Assembly: GCF_047496725.1 (NCBI RefSeq) | Contig: NC_132970.1 | Span: 20,982,001-21,046,000 of the forward strand | Direction: 5' to 3' | DNA length: 64,000 nt | Source: Anoplolepis gracilipes | Lineage: Eukaryota; Arthropoda; Insecta; Hymenoptera; Formicidae | In this document: in pieces, positions 39,549 through 52,800 of the stretch | Numbering within the stretch: the stretch's first letter is position 1 | Layout: every line of letters starts with the position of its first letter | The notes under the pieces: model-generated | Told to the model about the DNA's origin: nothing | Seen by the model: only the letters and a program-made list of their open reading frames with translations | Database searches by the model: none | Translations under genes and position numbers: made by a program

Positions 39549-42300
39549 ATATATGTATATCTTCCACGTTATTAAACTTTGACATTATCTTGATAAATTT
39601 CAAATCGATGATTAGAAGTTTGTTACTTGCTTATTTACAATTTGGCAATATTCGTATGTCACAATCTGTCGAGGAGATAGTACATTATTATCACTATTAT
39701 TATTATCATTGTTACTGAATCTAGCAGATACGTGACTAAAAAATCGAATTGTGTGTATACATTTCTTAAACAAATAATAAGACTCGACAAAAAGATCATT
39801 TTTTCTGTGATTTACGAGTATGTTGAGGGAAGAGAAGTATATCTAAAATATATATATATTCATTTCTCGTAAAAACCCGGATTATGAAATATCGTGGCAA
39901 TACTTATGCGGGATACTATAATATATAATAATAAACGTTATTGCATTGTATGCAAAATAATCCATCGTTATAAAAATTGTTTAAGCACGCGCGTGCTGTA
40001 AACGTGCGATGCACGAATTCTGATTTTTAAAGATACGGAGATATAAATCGATTGAATCAACGTGATCGTTCGTTGCCTTGATTATCGGGCGAATGCCAAT
40101 GAAATATCTCTGAGAAAAGTGTGCGTTGATTTTAGTCAAAATATATACCCTCAAGTTTGTTAAATTCAAAAAGCTTAAGATTTCTATGTTACACACTACG
40201 TCACTATCTCCTTCACGCATCCCGAAAATTTGCGACAAGAAACGAATATATATTCGAAGGAAATCGCTAGAAAATAATGAAGTTACGAAAGAAAGTCCGG
40301 CATGTCCGTTGGCAAAAGTATTTGGAATGCATGGCACTACCACAGACACGTTTCTCTCGATGACGACGTGACGTAATTCTGTATCACTTTATTTTGTCGC
40401 AAAATGTCGCTGAAATGTCGCGTGATTCTACGGAACGATTCGCGGTGATGATTCGCGCCGTTGACTTCTCGTCATCAAAGATATATAACGGTAAAAGCGG
40501 AGGTAGAAATACACCACATGGTACTCGAGATACATCCCGGTCGAACGTGGAAGGGTTCCTCGCGATTTTTTTTTTTTTCAAATCGAAGCGCACGATTTCA
40601 CCGCAAGCGTGAAACAGATTCCGTTTCGAGAAAGAGATCTTCTATTCTAAGCTACCCTTCTTCTCTCCAGGCTACGACACTAAACTATGTCAATTACCCG
40701 TTTAGTCAGTACTCGGCTTGTTTAAACGCGATCACGGTATTTTCTCAAAGTCCCGGTGATCCGCGAGACTCTCTCATCGTGTGGGGAAAAAAGATAAACG
40801 ACGGGCAACGCGTGGCCAGGAAGACGATTTCACCCAGACCTCGAGAGTGACCCAGACGTCTCGCGAATAGGAAAGGAAGGAACGAGTGTTTAAAAAATGT
40901 GGACAAGCCGTGCAGCGGTTGTTCCAAATGGCAGTGCAAAGCTCCTCGTCTGTGACGTCACTCCTGAGTACCGTGATCGCGTCAAAGTACTTGATTGATT
41001 ACTAAAGTAGTTACACGTATATCGACCGGTTATAAAGACTATAATAAAAAGGGAAAAGCGGACAGGATAAGATTAGGGATTGTTGAGCACTCAACATCAC
41101 TTGCTCCTACGGACGTTCAGGCCGGACGAGGACTTCGGTACAACTAAATCACTTGTGCCAGCAAAATATTAACTTTAATGTTCCAACCAACAGCAACAGA
41201 CATTCACATACGGGGAAAAAGTAACATACACAACATCATCTCATACATTATTACACAACAGATCACTTGCGGATTCTCGCGTAGCACGATCGGACCAGGG
41301 GTCATCTAGTTTTATGAGTTTTACAATCTTCCTGACCTTTCGCATTCAGTCTCTCTTTCTCTTTTTCCCTTCCTTACTGTCCATTCATTCCGCTGCATAG
41401 GAAAGTGATATTCTTTCATTCGTACATAAAATCTAAGCTTTATAGCTATAAACTGCGATTCAAAATTTCATGTACATCATTGAAAAGCTTGGTAAGAGCT
41501 TTACAATGAGTCAACGGTGAAAGTCACCGTAAGTAAAAGACTCTTTTTCTCTCTCTCATACACATGAGCACGCATACATACATACATTTTACACATACAT
41601 TTTACTACATTTTTCATACATTTTTCCTCATATTTATCATACTATCACTTTATTTCAAAAATTCTCCCTGAGTCTCTCGCTCTCATTTTCTCTCCGTCAT
41701 TCATATACATATATATATGTATATACATATATATATACTCTCCGCTCAATCTCTCTTGGTGTTCCTGTCGTACTTTGGCATCTCATTCTCTCGCATCTTC
41801 TTCAGCTCATTTCTTTCACATAGTCGTCCATCGAAGTCATCCTCGCTCTTCTCGAGGTTTAATCTCTCAATCACGCGAATAGAAGCCGCAGGTTTGTTCG
41901 TATCAGGCATACTAGCAATCAAAATCAGTTCAACAGACTTCTCGCTTGGCCTTGATTCATTCATCAGCAACATTTACTTGCATTCTTTATCATCCGTTGT
42001 CGGCATCCGGCAGACAGGTACTTATTTTTTTTTTTTTTATTCTTTCTGTCTCACACACACTCTCTCTCTCTCTCTTTCTTTCTCTCTTTTTTCTCTCATT
42101 CTCACTCTCATTTTCTCACTAAAATCCCTTTCTCTCGTATCATATGGGCTGCGTTCAACACCGATTATATCGATAAAATACCGTCGCCAGATAGGGACAA
42201 GTGCAGACTCATCACTCCATTTTGTCATCATCGCTTTGGACTCACGCACATCCATCAACTCGCATCCGCACCATCCAATCTTGTTGTCTTTGTATTGTGT
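32471..42300. other. About 10 kb without a recognisable gene
   Basis: I found no domain, exon chain or RNA gene on either strand. Base composition alternates between AT-rich stretches and blocks of higher GC with many CG dinucleotides (roughly 33.0-33.3, 33.6-34.4, 35.2-37.8 and 40.3-41.3 kb). Such blocks may be regulatory or non-coding transcript regions. Homopolymer T runs occur near 35670 and 38166, a (TC)n tract at 38010-38056 and (TA)n at 39517-39541. The open frames here are short, low in complexity and overlap one another on both strands. The right-hand part (41.3-42.3 kb) is pyrimidine-rich. Confidence 0.55.
38010..38056. repeat. (TC)n microsatellite
   Basis: About 45 bp of CT repeats with one GTT interruption, embedded in wider pyrimidine-rich DNA. 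Confidence 0.85.
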
Positions 42301-42560
42301 TTGATAGCTTTCTAGTCAAATCAAATTGCACGACAGTACAACCGTGGGGTGATCTGTAAACAACAAAAGCGAGCCAAATATCAGTCACCGTCGCTCACCG
42401 GTGCCCTTTCTTTTGGGGAGGGGGATTTCAGGCGGGCGTTTCAAATCGCGTACCAGAAGAAACAGAAAATAACGCTACAACGGAAAGTAGCACATTTCTG
42501 TCAATATTGAAACAATTCTTGAATGCCTTCATGTACTCACACACTTTCTTTCTCTTTCTC

Positions 42561-42607
<47 letters not shown>

Positions 42608-42660
42608 TTCTATCTCTACATCTCTCTCTTCCGCCCTCCCCCTTCTATATTTCTTCTAAG
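41330..42660. repeat. Extended polypyrimidine-biased region downstream of importin beta
   Basis: Repeated blocks of C/T on the plus strand: near 41540-41560, 41650-41700, 42030-42130 and a (CT)n run of about 55 bp at 42549-42604. On the sense strand of the minus-strand importin gene these are purine tracts, lying just 3' of its stop codon, so part may be in its 3' UTR. The long plus-strand frame at 41717-42304 reads as Leu/Ser/Phe low-complexity sequence and is not supported as a gene. Confidence 0.6.
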
Positions 42661-42884
42661 AAGCCTATCGAAATTCTCGATGCGAAAAATCTCTGTTGAA
42701 CGTAAAATTTGCGAAAGAGGCAATGGAATGAAACTGAAGTACGAGTTGGAAAACAAACTCAAAAAATAAAATTGCGGTGTTAGTGCATTGCGCGTTAAAA
42801 TGATATCAAATTGCATCGAGATCATTGCGACGAGTAATTAGGCACGGCGTTTACATTTTGAAAGAATATAATGAGATACAGTAC

Positions 42885-45800
42885 TCACCAACTGGACGTA
42901 GCATTGGCGTGACTCTTGAGTTTCCGAATCTCCTTCGCAGCCCAAGTTGCTAACTGTTTAGTTTTGTGAGTTCGCGATTTTCTACCCTTAGTCAACAGCT
43001 CATTAAGCGGCTCAGATTCCACCATGGGCAACAGTTTGACTCCAAACACCATTACGAGATCACCCAGTAGACCCACCGCAGCTGACACATTGCCGTCAGA
43101 ATGCTCGCGGTCCTGTGCTATTGAAGTGATGAATTGTATAATAAACGACACGTGCGGCTCAATGAGAGAGATAGCAACGTCTGGACAAGCATTGTTTCCA
43201 TCGCCGCGGAGACCTTGGACAATCCCAGTATAAGCTTCGAGTACACCCTCGCGCAATTCATTCAAATAATCGATCATATCGTAGTCGCTCCTATCTACGT
43301 TAGCCTGTGACGCCTGCACTAGTGTCTGTAGTACAACATCCAAATATTTCTTGAACTCTGGCCCAATACTCATGGCAATGTCGCCGAAAGCCGAAAAGAT
43401 TTGTGGTTTAACCGATCGATGGACGGCGTTGTTGCTGAGATTCTCCAGCAACAACGTCATGATTTCGTCGCAATAAGGTATCATTTTGCTCTTCAATGCG
43501 CGACAGATGTCACCAGTGAGACCAACCGCGGCACAGCACACTTGGTACTCTGCATAATTCTTCAGACCAAGACAAAGGTAAGGTTTGAATGCCTCCATAT
43601 ATTTTAAAAAGCCTTCACCCAATACTTCGACCAGAGTTGAGACGGCCATGAGGGCATCTTCCTGCACGCCGCCAGATTTACATGAGTTTGAGTTGAACAT
43701 GGATAGCAAAGCGGCCATTATCACATCGGATATCTGTGGTGCATCAGCTGGGGTGACTTTACGCAACACGGATTGTAAAGTTGCACAGAGCAACGATTGC
43801 AAATCATTGTATTGGGCGCGATCGGAGTGGCTCTGTATATGCGACTCCATCTGCAATACCTGCTGCAACCGCTCAAGTATCACCATGGTAGTCTTCTGTA
43901 CAGTCACGTAACAGTCGCGTGGTGAATTCTTCACCATTTCCATCAAAGCTTCATAAGCAGCAGATCTCAGATTTGCTTGAGCTCCGTCTGGCCGATCCGT
44001 TGTCTCCAAGAGTCGTTGAATGATAAAATCAAAGTACTGTGACATGCAATATGTTTCTGGCTGAGTAGCATCTTCGCTCACTTCAGCAGATTCGTAACTG
44101 GCTTCTGCTAGTCCTGTAAATGCCCAGCATACATTTGCAGCGACGCGCGGTTCAGCTTTCAATCCGTTCACTAAAGACTCCAACAGTGGTTTCAAATAGG
44201 TTTCATTAATTGCGGCATCTGGAATCATCTCACATATACGGCCAAACGTCCATGCTGCGGTATCTCGAACGACCACACTGTTGTCATACATCAACTCAAT
44301 GAGAGTGGGCATAGCCTGTTCTACTAGCGGTTTCAATGTCGTAGGTTCTAAACCACCGAGAATCGAGCCAAACGCCATAAGAGCTGCATCTCTATACCTC
44401 CAGTCGGGACTCTTAATGTTGTCCTTGACGAAGGGGAGAACGAATGGAACAATGGATTCCTCACAGCAACTCGAAAGTAGCATCAAGCATACTCCAGCTG
44501 CCTTTGAAGGATTCCAATCGTCTTCATCATCAAACTCCTCTTGCTTGGTTAATTTTTTCATCAATACCGGTACAAGATATTGTAAAGCTCCTTTAGCATA
44601 ATGTCGTGAGACTTTCAGCGGTGGGCGCCCTCCTTCCGATGCTTCTCCTTCTTCCATAGATAAGTCAACCTCCTCGTCAGATACGTTCGACCAGAATTCT
44701 ATTCCCTGAAGTGCCACTTCATCAATGTCGGACTTCATAGCTTCCAAAGTAATCTGCAAAAAAAGATTATAGTTAATAATTTCATATCCAAACATTAGAA
44801 GATGATAACTTTGTAAAATCAATACCATTTTCCGATTTAAAAAGAGAAAAATAAGACACCTTTATTATCTGCATATCTTTTCTCTTGCGTTTAATATGAT
44901 CTGATATTGTAATTGTTTGTCTTTTAAATACATTAATCAAATAGAAACTTACAGGAAATAGTGCTGGTGCCATATATGGTTCCATATATTGATAATACAG
45001 TGACATAATTTTCACAAGACACTGTAACGCAGCCACTCTGATCTGGGTATTGGTGGACTGAGTGGCCTCGCACACGACTTCCATTATGAAGTTTCGTTCT
45101 GTCTGTAAGTGTGATTAAAATCTCAAAACGTTAGTTATTTTTATCACAAATTATACATACTTATATGCCTAGATAATTATATGTTCAGAACTAACCTCTT
45201 TTTCAAAATTTCCTTTAGTAAACTCCAAGGAATTGTATAAGGCGCTTGTCGCTGCTAGTCGAACATGATTTGACGTACTGGAACCCTTCATACCGTGAAT
45301 GATAGCAGTGAGAATTTCATTTGATTGCGATACTAGTACTTCACTTTCAATCTCCTGGCAGATATATCCAATAGTTTCTAGAGTGGCCTCCTTCATCATT
45401 TCGGTACTGGACGGGTTGACAACATTATTGACTAACAATGGAATTAATTCGCTCCATTGTCCCACAGGCAACTCGGCAACAGCAACATATGCGACACATT
45501 GTGCCGCAGAACTTGGCCTATTGTTTTCTGTTCCTAACGCTCCTAAAATCTGCAAAAATAAATATCCCATATCTGTCAAATAAAGGAAACATACGTCTTA
45601 AGTATTTGATATAAAATTTTATTTCTTAACACAAAATAATAAAACTTTCGAATAAATATGATTAAATACTCCAGATATTTGCATAATCTTTATTTTGTAA
45701 TTTTTATCTTGATATAAAATTAAGATAACGTAAAGATAAAAAGTGGGAAATATTATATATCTTTTATATAAATTTTTGAAACCAGAGATTCCTGATGTTA

Positions 45801-46874
45801 GAGATAAATAGATAAATCACATATAAAATTATTTCATAATTTTAGACAAAAGTTAAAATATCATCTCCGCTTGTTAAAATCAGATGATAGATTAAACGGT
45901 TGATAATACAGCATATAAGATATAGGAATAGCGTATCTTACATTTTTCTTGATATAATCCCTCGTTTCAGCAGGGATAGTAAGCCAGCGTTGCTGGTACT
46001 GGAACTTCATGTCAGGATCCTTGGAGGTAAGTTGGTTTTTGAGCTGTAGACCCGCTGCCATGCGGGCGACGGGGCTCGCGCCGACTGTGACCAGTACGGC
46101 GCTGAGTCGTTGCACGAATTCATGCTGGAATAAAAAGACAACGATAGTATTACGACGCAAATTGGATTTTTACAAAATTTTCGATCTTCAATCGCTTCAC
46201 GAATCACTCACAAGATTAGAGTCGGCCGCATGCTGCAGAAAAGTCTGCGCTGCCACAAGCTCATTCTTATCTGAAAATAAGAGAAGGACATATTATTAAT
46301 CGCGTGCGCAGCACGAGAGAATTGTAGGTTAGACAGGCACTTGGTATCGCGACGAGCGACGTACAGATGCGAGATGCGAGCAACCGTCGCACGGGACAAT
46401 ACTTTTCCGGCGGCGAACAAAGCGCCTAGCAACAGCACGACGGGGCGCGATATCGTGCGTAAGCGGGTGCGAAATGGCTCGCGATCCCGTCCGCGGGACA
46501 AGGACGGCGAATGCGCTGTCGGAAAATCAGTCGGAGAGCGAGAAATTCGAGAACGGCGGCAAGCCGCGTCGCGAGCACGTTGCGGATGAATTTAACGGGG
46601 CAAAAGAATTGCGAACGCGCACGAAAGGATTTTTCGCGACGTTACTTTCGGCCGCGGTCCTGGCGATCGGGATTATCGCTCCGCGTGGACGATGCATTTT
46701 TTGGATGCGACGAAATTTCGAGAAAACGGGACGCCCGACGTCGAGAAAATCGCGCGGGCCGGTATACATGACGTCGCGCCGATGACGGCACGGTGGTGCG
46801 ACTCCACACTCACCCGATGAGACGGTCCTTTCGAGAAATTGGATCAGCTGCAACGTCGTTGGATCCATCTGCAT
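42885..46874 (-). CDS. Fs(2)Ket: Importin subunit beta-1 (karyopherin beta-1, Ketel)
   Basis: Nuclear import receptor: it binds the importin-alpha/NLS-cargo complex, contacts FG nucleoporins and releases cargo on binding RanGTP. Exons: 46874-46814, 46270-46212, 46124-45942, 45549-45196, 45102-44953, 44753-42885, all GT-AG and in phase; 891 codons against about 876-884 in human and fly. HEAT repeats run throughout. Recognisable stretches are VARMAAGLQLKNQLTSKDPD and QYQQRWL near the N-terminus, NFIMEVVCEATQS, the acidic loop DDEDDWNPSKAAG (about residues 344-356) that contacts importin-alpha, and CWAFTGLAEA. The C-terminus reads ATWAAKEIRKLKS followed by a short Asn/Ser/Trp tail. Two in-frame ATG codons lie six bases apart at 46874 and 46868; I took the first. 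The stop codon sits inside a perfect splice-donor consensus. Confidence 0.96.
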
Positions 46875-47480
46875 GGTTAACGGCAAATCGATCTCGTTTA
46901 CGGCGCGATTCGTCACGAGTCCCCGTGATTTCGACGGGAGATGATATAGTTTACGCCTGTTCCCTGATACGAAAATTCTCGGCGCAACCGGCGGATATCC
47001 ACATGTAGCCACCACCGACTCAACTGCCTTCGACTTTCCCCCTACCCTGCACACCTACTTCCTGTGCTGGCAGCAGCCTATCTTCTCCTTCTCCTTCCCT
47101 CCCTCGGGATCCTCGGCGCGGTTAATCGTCCTCTCTCACTCTCTCCCACTTCTCGCTCTCGCATTCGTTTCTTTTACACACAACGTGCGGCGTAGTGATA
47201 TCCGAACCTTTTGATATTCACATGCCCGAATCTACGTGCGAACCGCGATTACACTAGGTGAAAACGTAGCCCGTGGCGAAGAGTAATACGGAGATCGACG
47301 AAAAAACGCTCCTGGGGGCGAAACTATCGTCGCATTTTTCCACCACGATCGTATTGTGTTTTCGCGAACGCGAACTACTTTCTCGAAGCGTGCTACCGCG
47401 TGTAATCCGCATGCGCCAGCTGATGCGCGCGTCACCTGGCACTGCTTGTCAAGCCAGCAGCCGCATTGGTTGCGCATCCG
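46290..47480. promoter_or_regulatory. GC/CpG-rich promoter region of importin beta-1
   Basis: Across the first coding exon, intron 1 and about 600 bases upstream the DNA is much richer in GC and in CG dinucleotides (CGCG, CGGCG, GCGCGATATCGCG-type words) than its surroundings. No TATA box stands out, as is common for housekeeping genes. Overlapping open frames occur on both strands (for example 46474-46785 plus) simply because stop codons are rare in GC-rich DNA; none has a recognisable product. Confidence 0.5.
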
Positions 47481-47536
47481 TGCGCAAGATTAAGCCGTTA
47501 TGTTGGTGGGTCTTTTGATTTGAGATGTTTAAAGTA

Positions 47537-48122
47537 AGTTGCAATCTCATCTTTGCAACATCATTTTCGTGAATACAGGCAATTGTTTCATTTACAAATA
47601 TTCGATATCATTGCCCGCCATAAATATTTGCTACAGAGACATATAATAATAATAATAACTTAAAAGTTATTATTCAAATTTTAATATATATTAAATAATA
47701 ATTAAGAAACTTCTAGAAATTTATATTTGGAGTACCTATCCCTAATGTAAATTCCTAGAAGTTTCTTAATTATTATTTAATATATATTAAAATTTAAATA
47801 ATAACTTTTAAGTCATTATTATATGTCTCTGTAGTAAATATTTATGGCGAGCAATGATATCGAATATTTGTAAATTTACATTACGGAATAATTGTAAGTT
47901 TACATTAGGGATACCTCTAATATAAATTTCTAAAAGTTCCTTAATTATTATTTAATATATATTAAAATTTGAATAATAACTTTTAAATTATTATTATATA
48001 TGTCTCTGTAGCAAATATTTATGGCGGGCAATAATATCGAATATTTGTAAATTGAGGAATTGTCTGTATTCATGAAAATGATGTTGCAAAGATGATATTC
48101 GTCGAAGGATGAGATTGCAACT
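47537..48122. mobile_element. Fold-back (MITE-like) element with a duplicated right arm
   Basis: The left end AGTTGCAATCTCAT and the right end GATGAGATTGCAACT are inverted, and the arms continue with ACATCATTTTCRTGAATACA, ATATTCGATATCATTG and CTACAGAGACATATAATAAT. The right arm is present twice in tandem (about 47748-47890 and 47925-48060), each copy running from TTAATTATTATTTAATATAT to GGCGRGCAAT. The element is non-coding and lies just upstream of the importin promoter block. Confidence 0.75.
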
Positions 48123-48230
48123 TTTTACTGTAAACCCACTATCAAAAAATCCACTAATATGTATAAGGCATTATAGCTAAAATATATCTAATACACTGTT
48201 TGGGTACATGAGTTAATTTTATTATATAAA

Positions 48231-48452
48231 TTATTATGTGTTCAATATCTTGCAAAAAATATTATTTTCATTATCTTGTAAAATACATATATGTCACATG
48301 TCTCAAATATATCTCTACATGTACAGAGTATTCACAATTTAAATGGCAAATAAAATGGCATGTAGAGATATATTTGAGACATCTGACACATATGTATTTT
48401 ACAAGATATTGAAAATAATATTTTTTTTACAAGATGTTAAACACACATAATA
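48231..48452. mobile_element. Short fold-back element
   Basis: Arms 48231-48333 and 48358-48452 are inverted and near-complementary: TTATTATGTGTTCAATATCTTG and CTCAAATATATCTCTACATG at the left are mirrored at the right, around a loop of about 25 bases. Non-coding. It lies about 110 bp from the larger fold-back element but does not share its ends. Confidence 0.75.
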
Positions 48453-49427
48453 TATATGTATGTTTACGTACTGCGCGATTAATAATTTTTTTCTTTTACT
48501 TACAATTAGATTTAATTTATTTTCAGTAAATTTAACATTAAAACTGAGAATAAATAACTGTATAATTTTAATCTCTTGAATATTGATCTTGAAATCGTTT
48601 TTTAAACATATAAAAAATAAATCTTTAAAGAAATAATATTTCAAACTGCGTATAATTAAATAGAAATTATAACTAATAATTCAGAATTATTTCCAAGAGC
48701 ATTGCAAGTTCACGCATATTTATGAGAATTTAGGATTATATTATTGATAACGTCGGTATTTCATCTATCATTACATACGAATACAATCAATAATCAGTAT
48801 TATCTTTTGCAATTATCTATATTAACTTATTGCCGATATAAGCGCTTATATAAAGAAACCCTATTATAATTAAAACAGCCTCAATATCTGGGTCTCGGTT
48901 TGCGTATGTAAATTCTAGAACCGGTATGATGTATTAGAGCTACGGCCAGGTGTGCACGACCGTCCTTCGTAGTTGTAGGATGGGTTAAAAGCTGGTCTTG
49001 AACTAAAATGATGTCGATTGTGCTTTGTGAATTGTTATAGGCTAGCAGGGAAAGAAATATAAAGCAGGAAGAGTGAGAGGATCATAGTAGAAAGGGTGCG
49101 AAAAACTAGCCGATCGATCGTTTTAGCAGATTTAATGAAACGATATACAGAATACATTTGCTTTCGTAATGCATCGCACCGCATTCTCGCGTGCCTTACC
49201 ATCTATATCACATGTCAATTTTTTATTTATAAAATATAATCATTATAATTTTTTTTGTTCTCACATCATTTTTTGCCTTTGAACTGCCTCTCTTTATTTA
49301 TATCGAAAGTATACATATTTATATATATATTTATAGGTATATATATATCTTTATTTATGTATATATATAATATATATATTTATTTATTTGTATATCTCTC
49401 TGTATATATATTTATATATTTATATAT

Positions 49428-49437
<10 letters not shown>

Positions 49438-49484
<47 letters not shown>

Positions 49485-49490
49485 ATTATT
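49438..49490. repeat. (TA)n microsatellite in TTTATA-rich DNA
   Basis: About 50 bp of TA repeats inside a longer stretch (49310-49490) of TTTATATA-type sequence. The open frame through it is an Ile/Tyr artefact. Confidence 0.85.
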
Positions 49491-49764
49491 CCAAGCGAGA
49501 GGAAAGTGTGTTGCGGCTCGGCACAGAATTAAAAACGAATCAGGCCGGAAAGAAGGTGTTATGAATGTGCGTACATGTGTGTGTATGTGTGTATTAATAT
49601 TCAAGTACGGTATTACTTGACATATTATCCTATGTGTATACATAAATCGCTCTGACTATCGACGGTCGTATGAATGAAAAGATTGGCGCCAAGTATTCTT
49701 TTCTCGCAAATTTTTTATATTGTTAGCCGCTAAAGTTACATTTGTTGCATATTTTTCTCTATCT

Positions 49765-49800
<36 letters not shown>

Positions 49801-52800
49801 GCTTTATATAATTGTACGGCAAGCTCACATCTCACGATGCAATTAATCATTACTTTTTAATTCATATGACCGTTGATATTTTCGTCGTTTCCATCGACTT
49901 TCCCTGTTTTGTTTCCTTTTCATTATTCACGATGCATAATTTATTGCAATTATTTAATCAATTGCATAATATATAGTATATAATAAGGGAGAGGGGAAGA
50001 AAGATCGACGATCTATCAAAAGATCTAATGCTTTTTTTTTTTTAGTCTGAATCTTCTTATAACACTTATGTGGACGTTTGTTGACTGTTATTCACATTGT
50101 TTCTTTGGTTATGTGTGTAAACATGTTTGTGTATTAATTTAATGGTTTATTTTCGATATAAATAACCTTCAATCTTCATGATGCATATATATATATAGAT
50201 TAAGCGCGTGTCAAAATACATTTGTTATACATTTATAAACGCGATTTTTTAATATGTATATATGATGTGTGCGGTATGTTTGTGGGTGCAGGTATTCGTA
50301 CAATAGAATGAGGCAGTGAAAAATTAAGAAACCAAGAAATAAAAAATGTCATAATTCTTAAGGAATTTAATTAATATTTTACTAAAGTAAATTTGTCTTA
50401 TTTACATCGAAACAAAATACTTAATATAAAGATTTTAACTTTGACATTTATTACATCTCCAAGTTGAAAGTTTTTATGATAATAAAAAAATTAATATGTT
50501 GTGATAATGTGATATTGAAAAATGTAAGAAAATTGTACTCGCGAATACAATAAATGTTTATAAAAAAAAATTAATTATATTCATGTTTCGACCAGTTTAA
50601 AGATACAGTTAACTATAATTTTTACAGTTAATTTTCATTTTTTAAATTTTTATTTTGATAAGGGACATGTGTTTTTCTTAATAGTGTAATTATAAAAGTG
50701 AGAAGAGTTTCTACAATGCACAGATTAAAAAGTTGCTCTACACAATTTCGAGGAAAAAATTGAAATTATCTTAAAATAATTAGTTCTTCTTCAAAATGAT
50801 ATAGAGAAAGTTTAATAACTTGTGCATGAAGAAAGCGCGCTGAGAAGTCTGGAATTTATTTAAAAAATTTAATAAATACTAGAAATTTATGTAGTGCATT
50901 ATATGTGTGACATGTTTTCTTTCTAACATCGTAATTACCTTTCCATCATTTTGATGAAGAACTGTGCGACAAGTTCCATATTGTTTCCACGGTAGAACAC
51001 CCTGTATATGAACATCCATCGTTTTACGAATCAGCGATAGATATAGATAAAGTCAGTGTTGCGACGTCGATCGAAATAATTTATTAACAAAATTTCGGAG
51101 AGAATTTGAAAATAATCTGTTGATCGAACATTTATTGTATACATCGATGAAACGAGGAAAAGGGGATAGATTTACACCTAGCGGAATTGACTGTTATTTC
51201 GTTACAGTAATGACAGATAATTGGTTTAAACAATGAAAGATCTTAGGACGATCTTGTTCGTTTCGTCGTGAGAACGATATTATTGTTCACGCCCAAACGA
51301 TCCGATCTTGTCCTCCTCCTCTTCTCTGTCCTTTCACATTTCCTTCTCTCTCGCCTGTTCTCTTTATGACAATTTCTCTTAAAAAATAATTCGCCGCAGT
51401 GCTGGGTCCAGGAATGATTTTTCACGATCAAGAGCGGAAGATATCAGTCTCGCGCTTTTATCTTCGCGTAGACTCTCTTGTTAAAAAAAATATATTCCCT
51501 TTCCTTAACGGAAAATCGGAACTTTCTTTGCGGTTTTCCCGTATAATCGATTACTTTTGCGAAATTCCGCTCTTCCTACGACTGATAACTCCTCTCCCGA
51601 AATCTTCTCTGGACTTGACACTTTATTCGCGCAGACAAGAAAGTCAATCCCTGTATTCGAGGATCCCGTCAAAACATGAGGACTGATATGAGGAGAGAGT
51701 AAGGCAATTTTTTTCAGGCAAAGCGCTTGTCTTCGAAGATTCCAATTACACCGAAGCATTTCGTACAAACATGAAAATTTTCATTTTTTGTTGCCGCGTA
51801 ATTTCGATGCCAATGTGCTGCTTCATTTTTTTTTTTTTTTTATTATTAACACCAAATTATTTATTTTAGTCATTTTTATCTCCCGGAATATTTTCTTCGA
51901 CTATACACATCTAGTCCATTATTAAATACTTATTTTCACAATGGACGGACAAAAACATTTATATTTACCGAAAAGACATTATTTTTATTTAGTATTATAT
52001 GTAAATATTTCAAGCTCAACGACTAATAATATTGTTCCTATATGCCTAGAAATATTTGTTATAATCTCTCATAGCTATATGTTAAAAGGCTTTTTCTCAA
52101 AAAATGTTTGTTTTTAGAAATTCTAAAGGCAAGATTTTACGAATATATTTCTAAAGTTCTTCAATCGATAGAGAATCATAACAATCTTATTTGTCATGTT
52201 ACAAAATATTCTGACAGGACATTGGCACCAATATGGCATATTTTGATATATTTTAAACAAGAATTTTCCTATCTTATTGTTATCAATTTTGCGAGGCGAA
52301 TCAGTTCTTCAAACAAACGCTTCCGAAAGTTTGTGCCCTTTACACGATCCTCGAATAAGGAAATGTTATCGATGCTCTAGCTCGTGTTATCCTAATTTCG
52401 ATCGCAAGGGTCGCCCGAATCGTAACCTCGGATCCTGTTTACCTTGCATTCTTACCGGGCATTTTGTCTTTTGAACACTTGCACACGTATTTATCCGCAA
52501 ACGTGGACGTACTATTAACGAGTCATTCGCTCGGTACTCGAAAAAATGTTCTCCGTGCCGATTTTTTGGAAATCATGGACGTATTTTCCATGTCTTGTAT
52601 TTTTACAACGAAATTTTGCACGCTAGAAACGGAATTAATAGGTTTCTTTGTAGAACGAATAATTAAAGTATTAACTAAATTGAATCATTCATTGTCATTA
52701 CATCGATAATATTTAATACATCACGCCCTATAAGATCTGTCTTGTCGATATCGGCCAGCAACGATTGCGTTCGTTATATGTGATAGATATATTAGAGCAT

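Noticed and set aside
41717..42304. A 195-codon plus-strand open frame
   Set aside because: The translation is Leu/Ser/Phe/Ile low complexity produced by polypyrimidine DNA and has no domain.
46341..47054. Several open frames of 70-175 codons on both strands around importin exon 1
   Set aside because: They overlap one another and the true first exon; GC-rich DNA has few stop codons. Only the segment ending SRRTVSSG-like at 46814 joins the importin chain in phase.
49255..49620. A 121-codon plus-strand open frame rich in Ile and Tyr
   Set aside because: It is produced by TATA-type simple repeats.
51243..52709. A cluster of open frames of 60-95 codons, one Cys-rich, in a less AT-rich stretch
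   Set aside because: They lie in different frames without splice-compatible borders and show no recognisable motif; I cannot support a gene.
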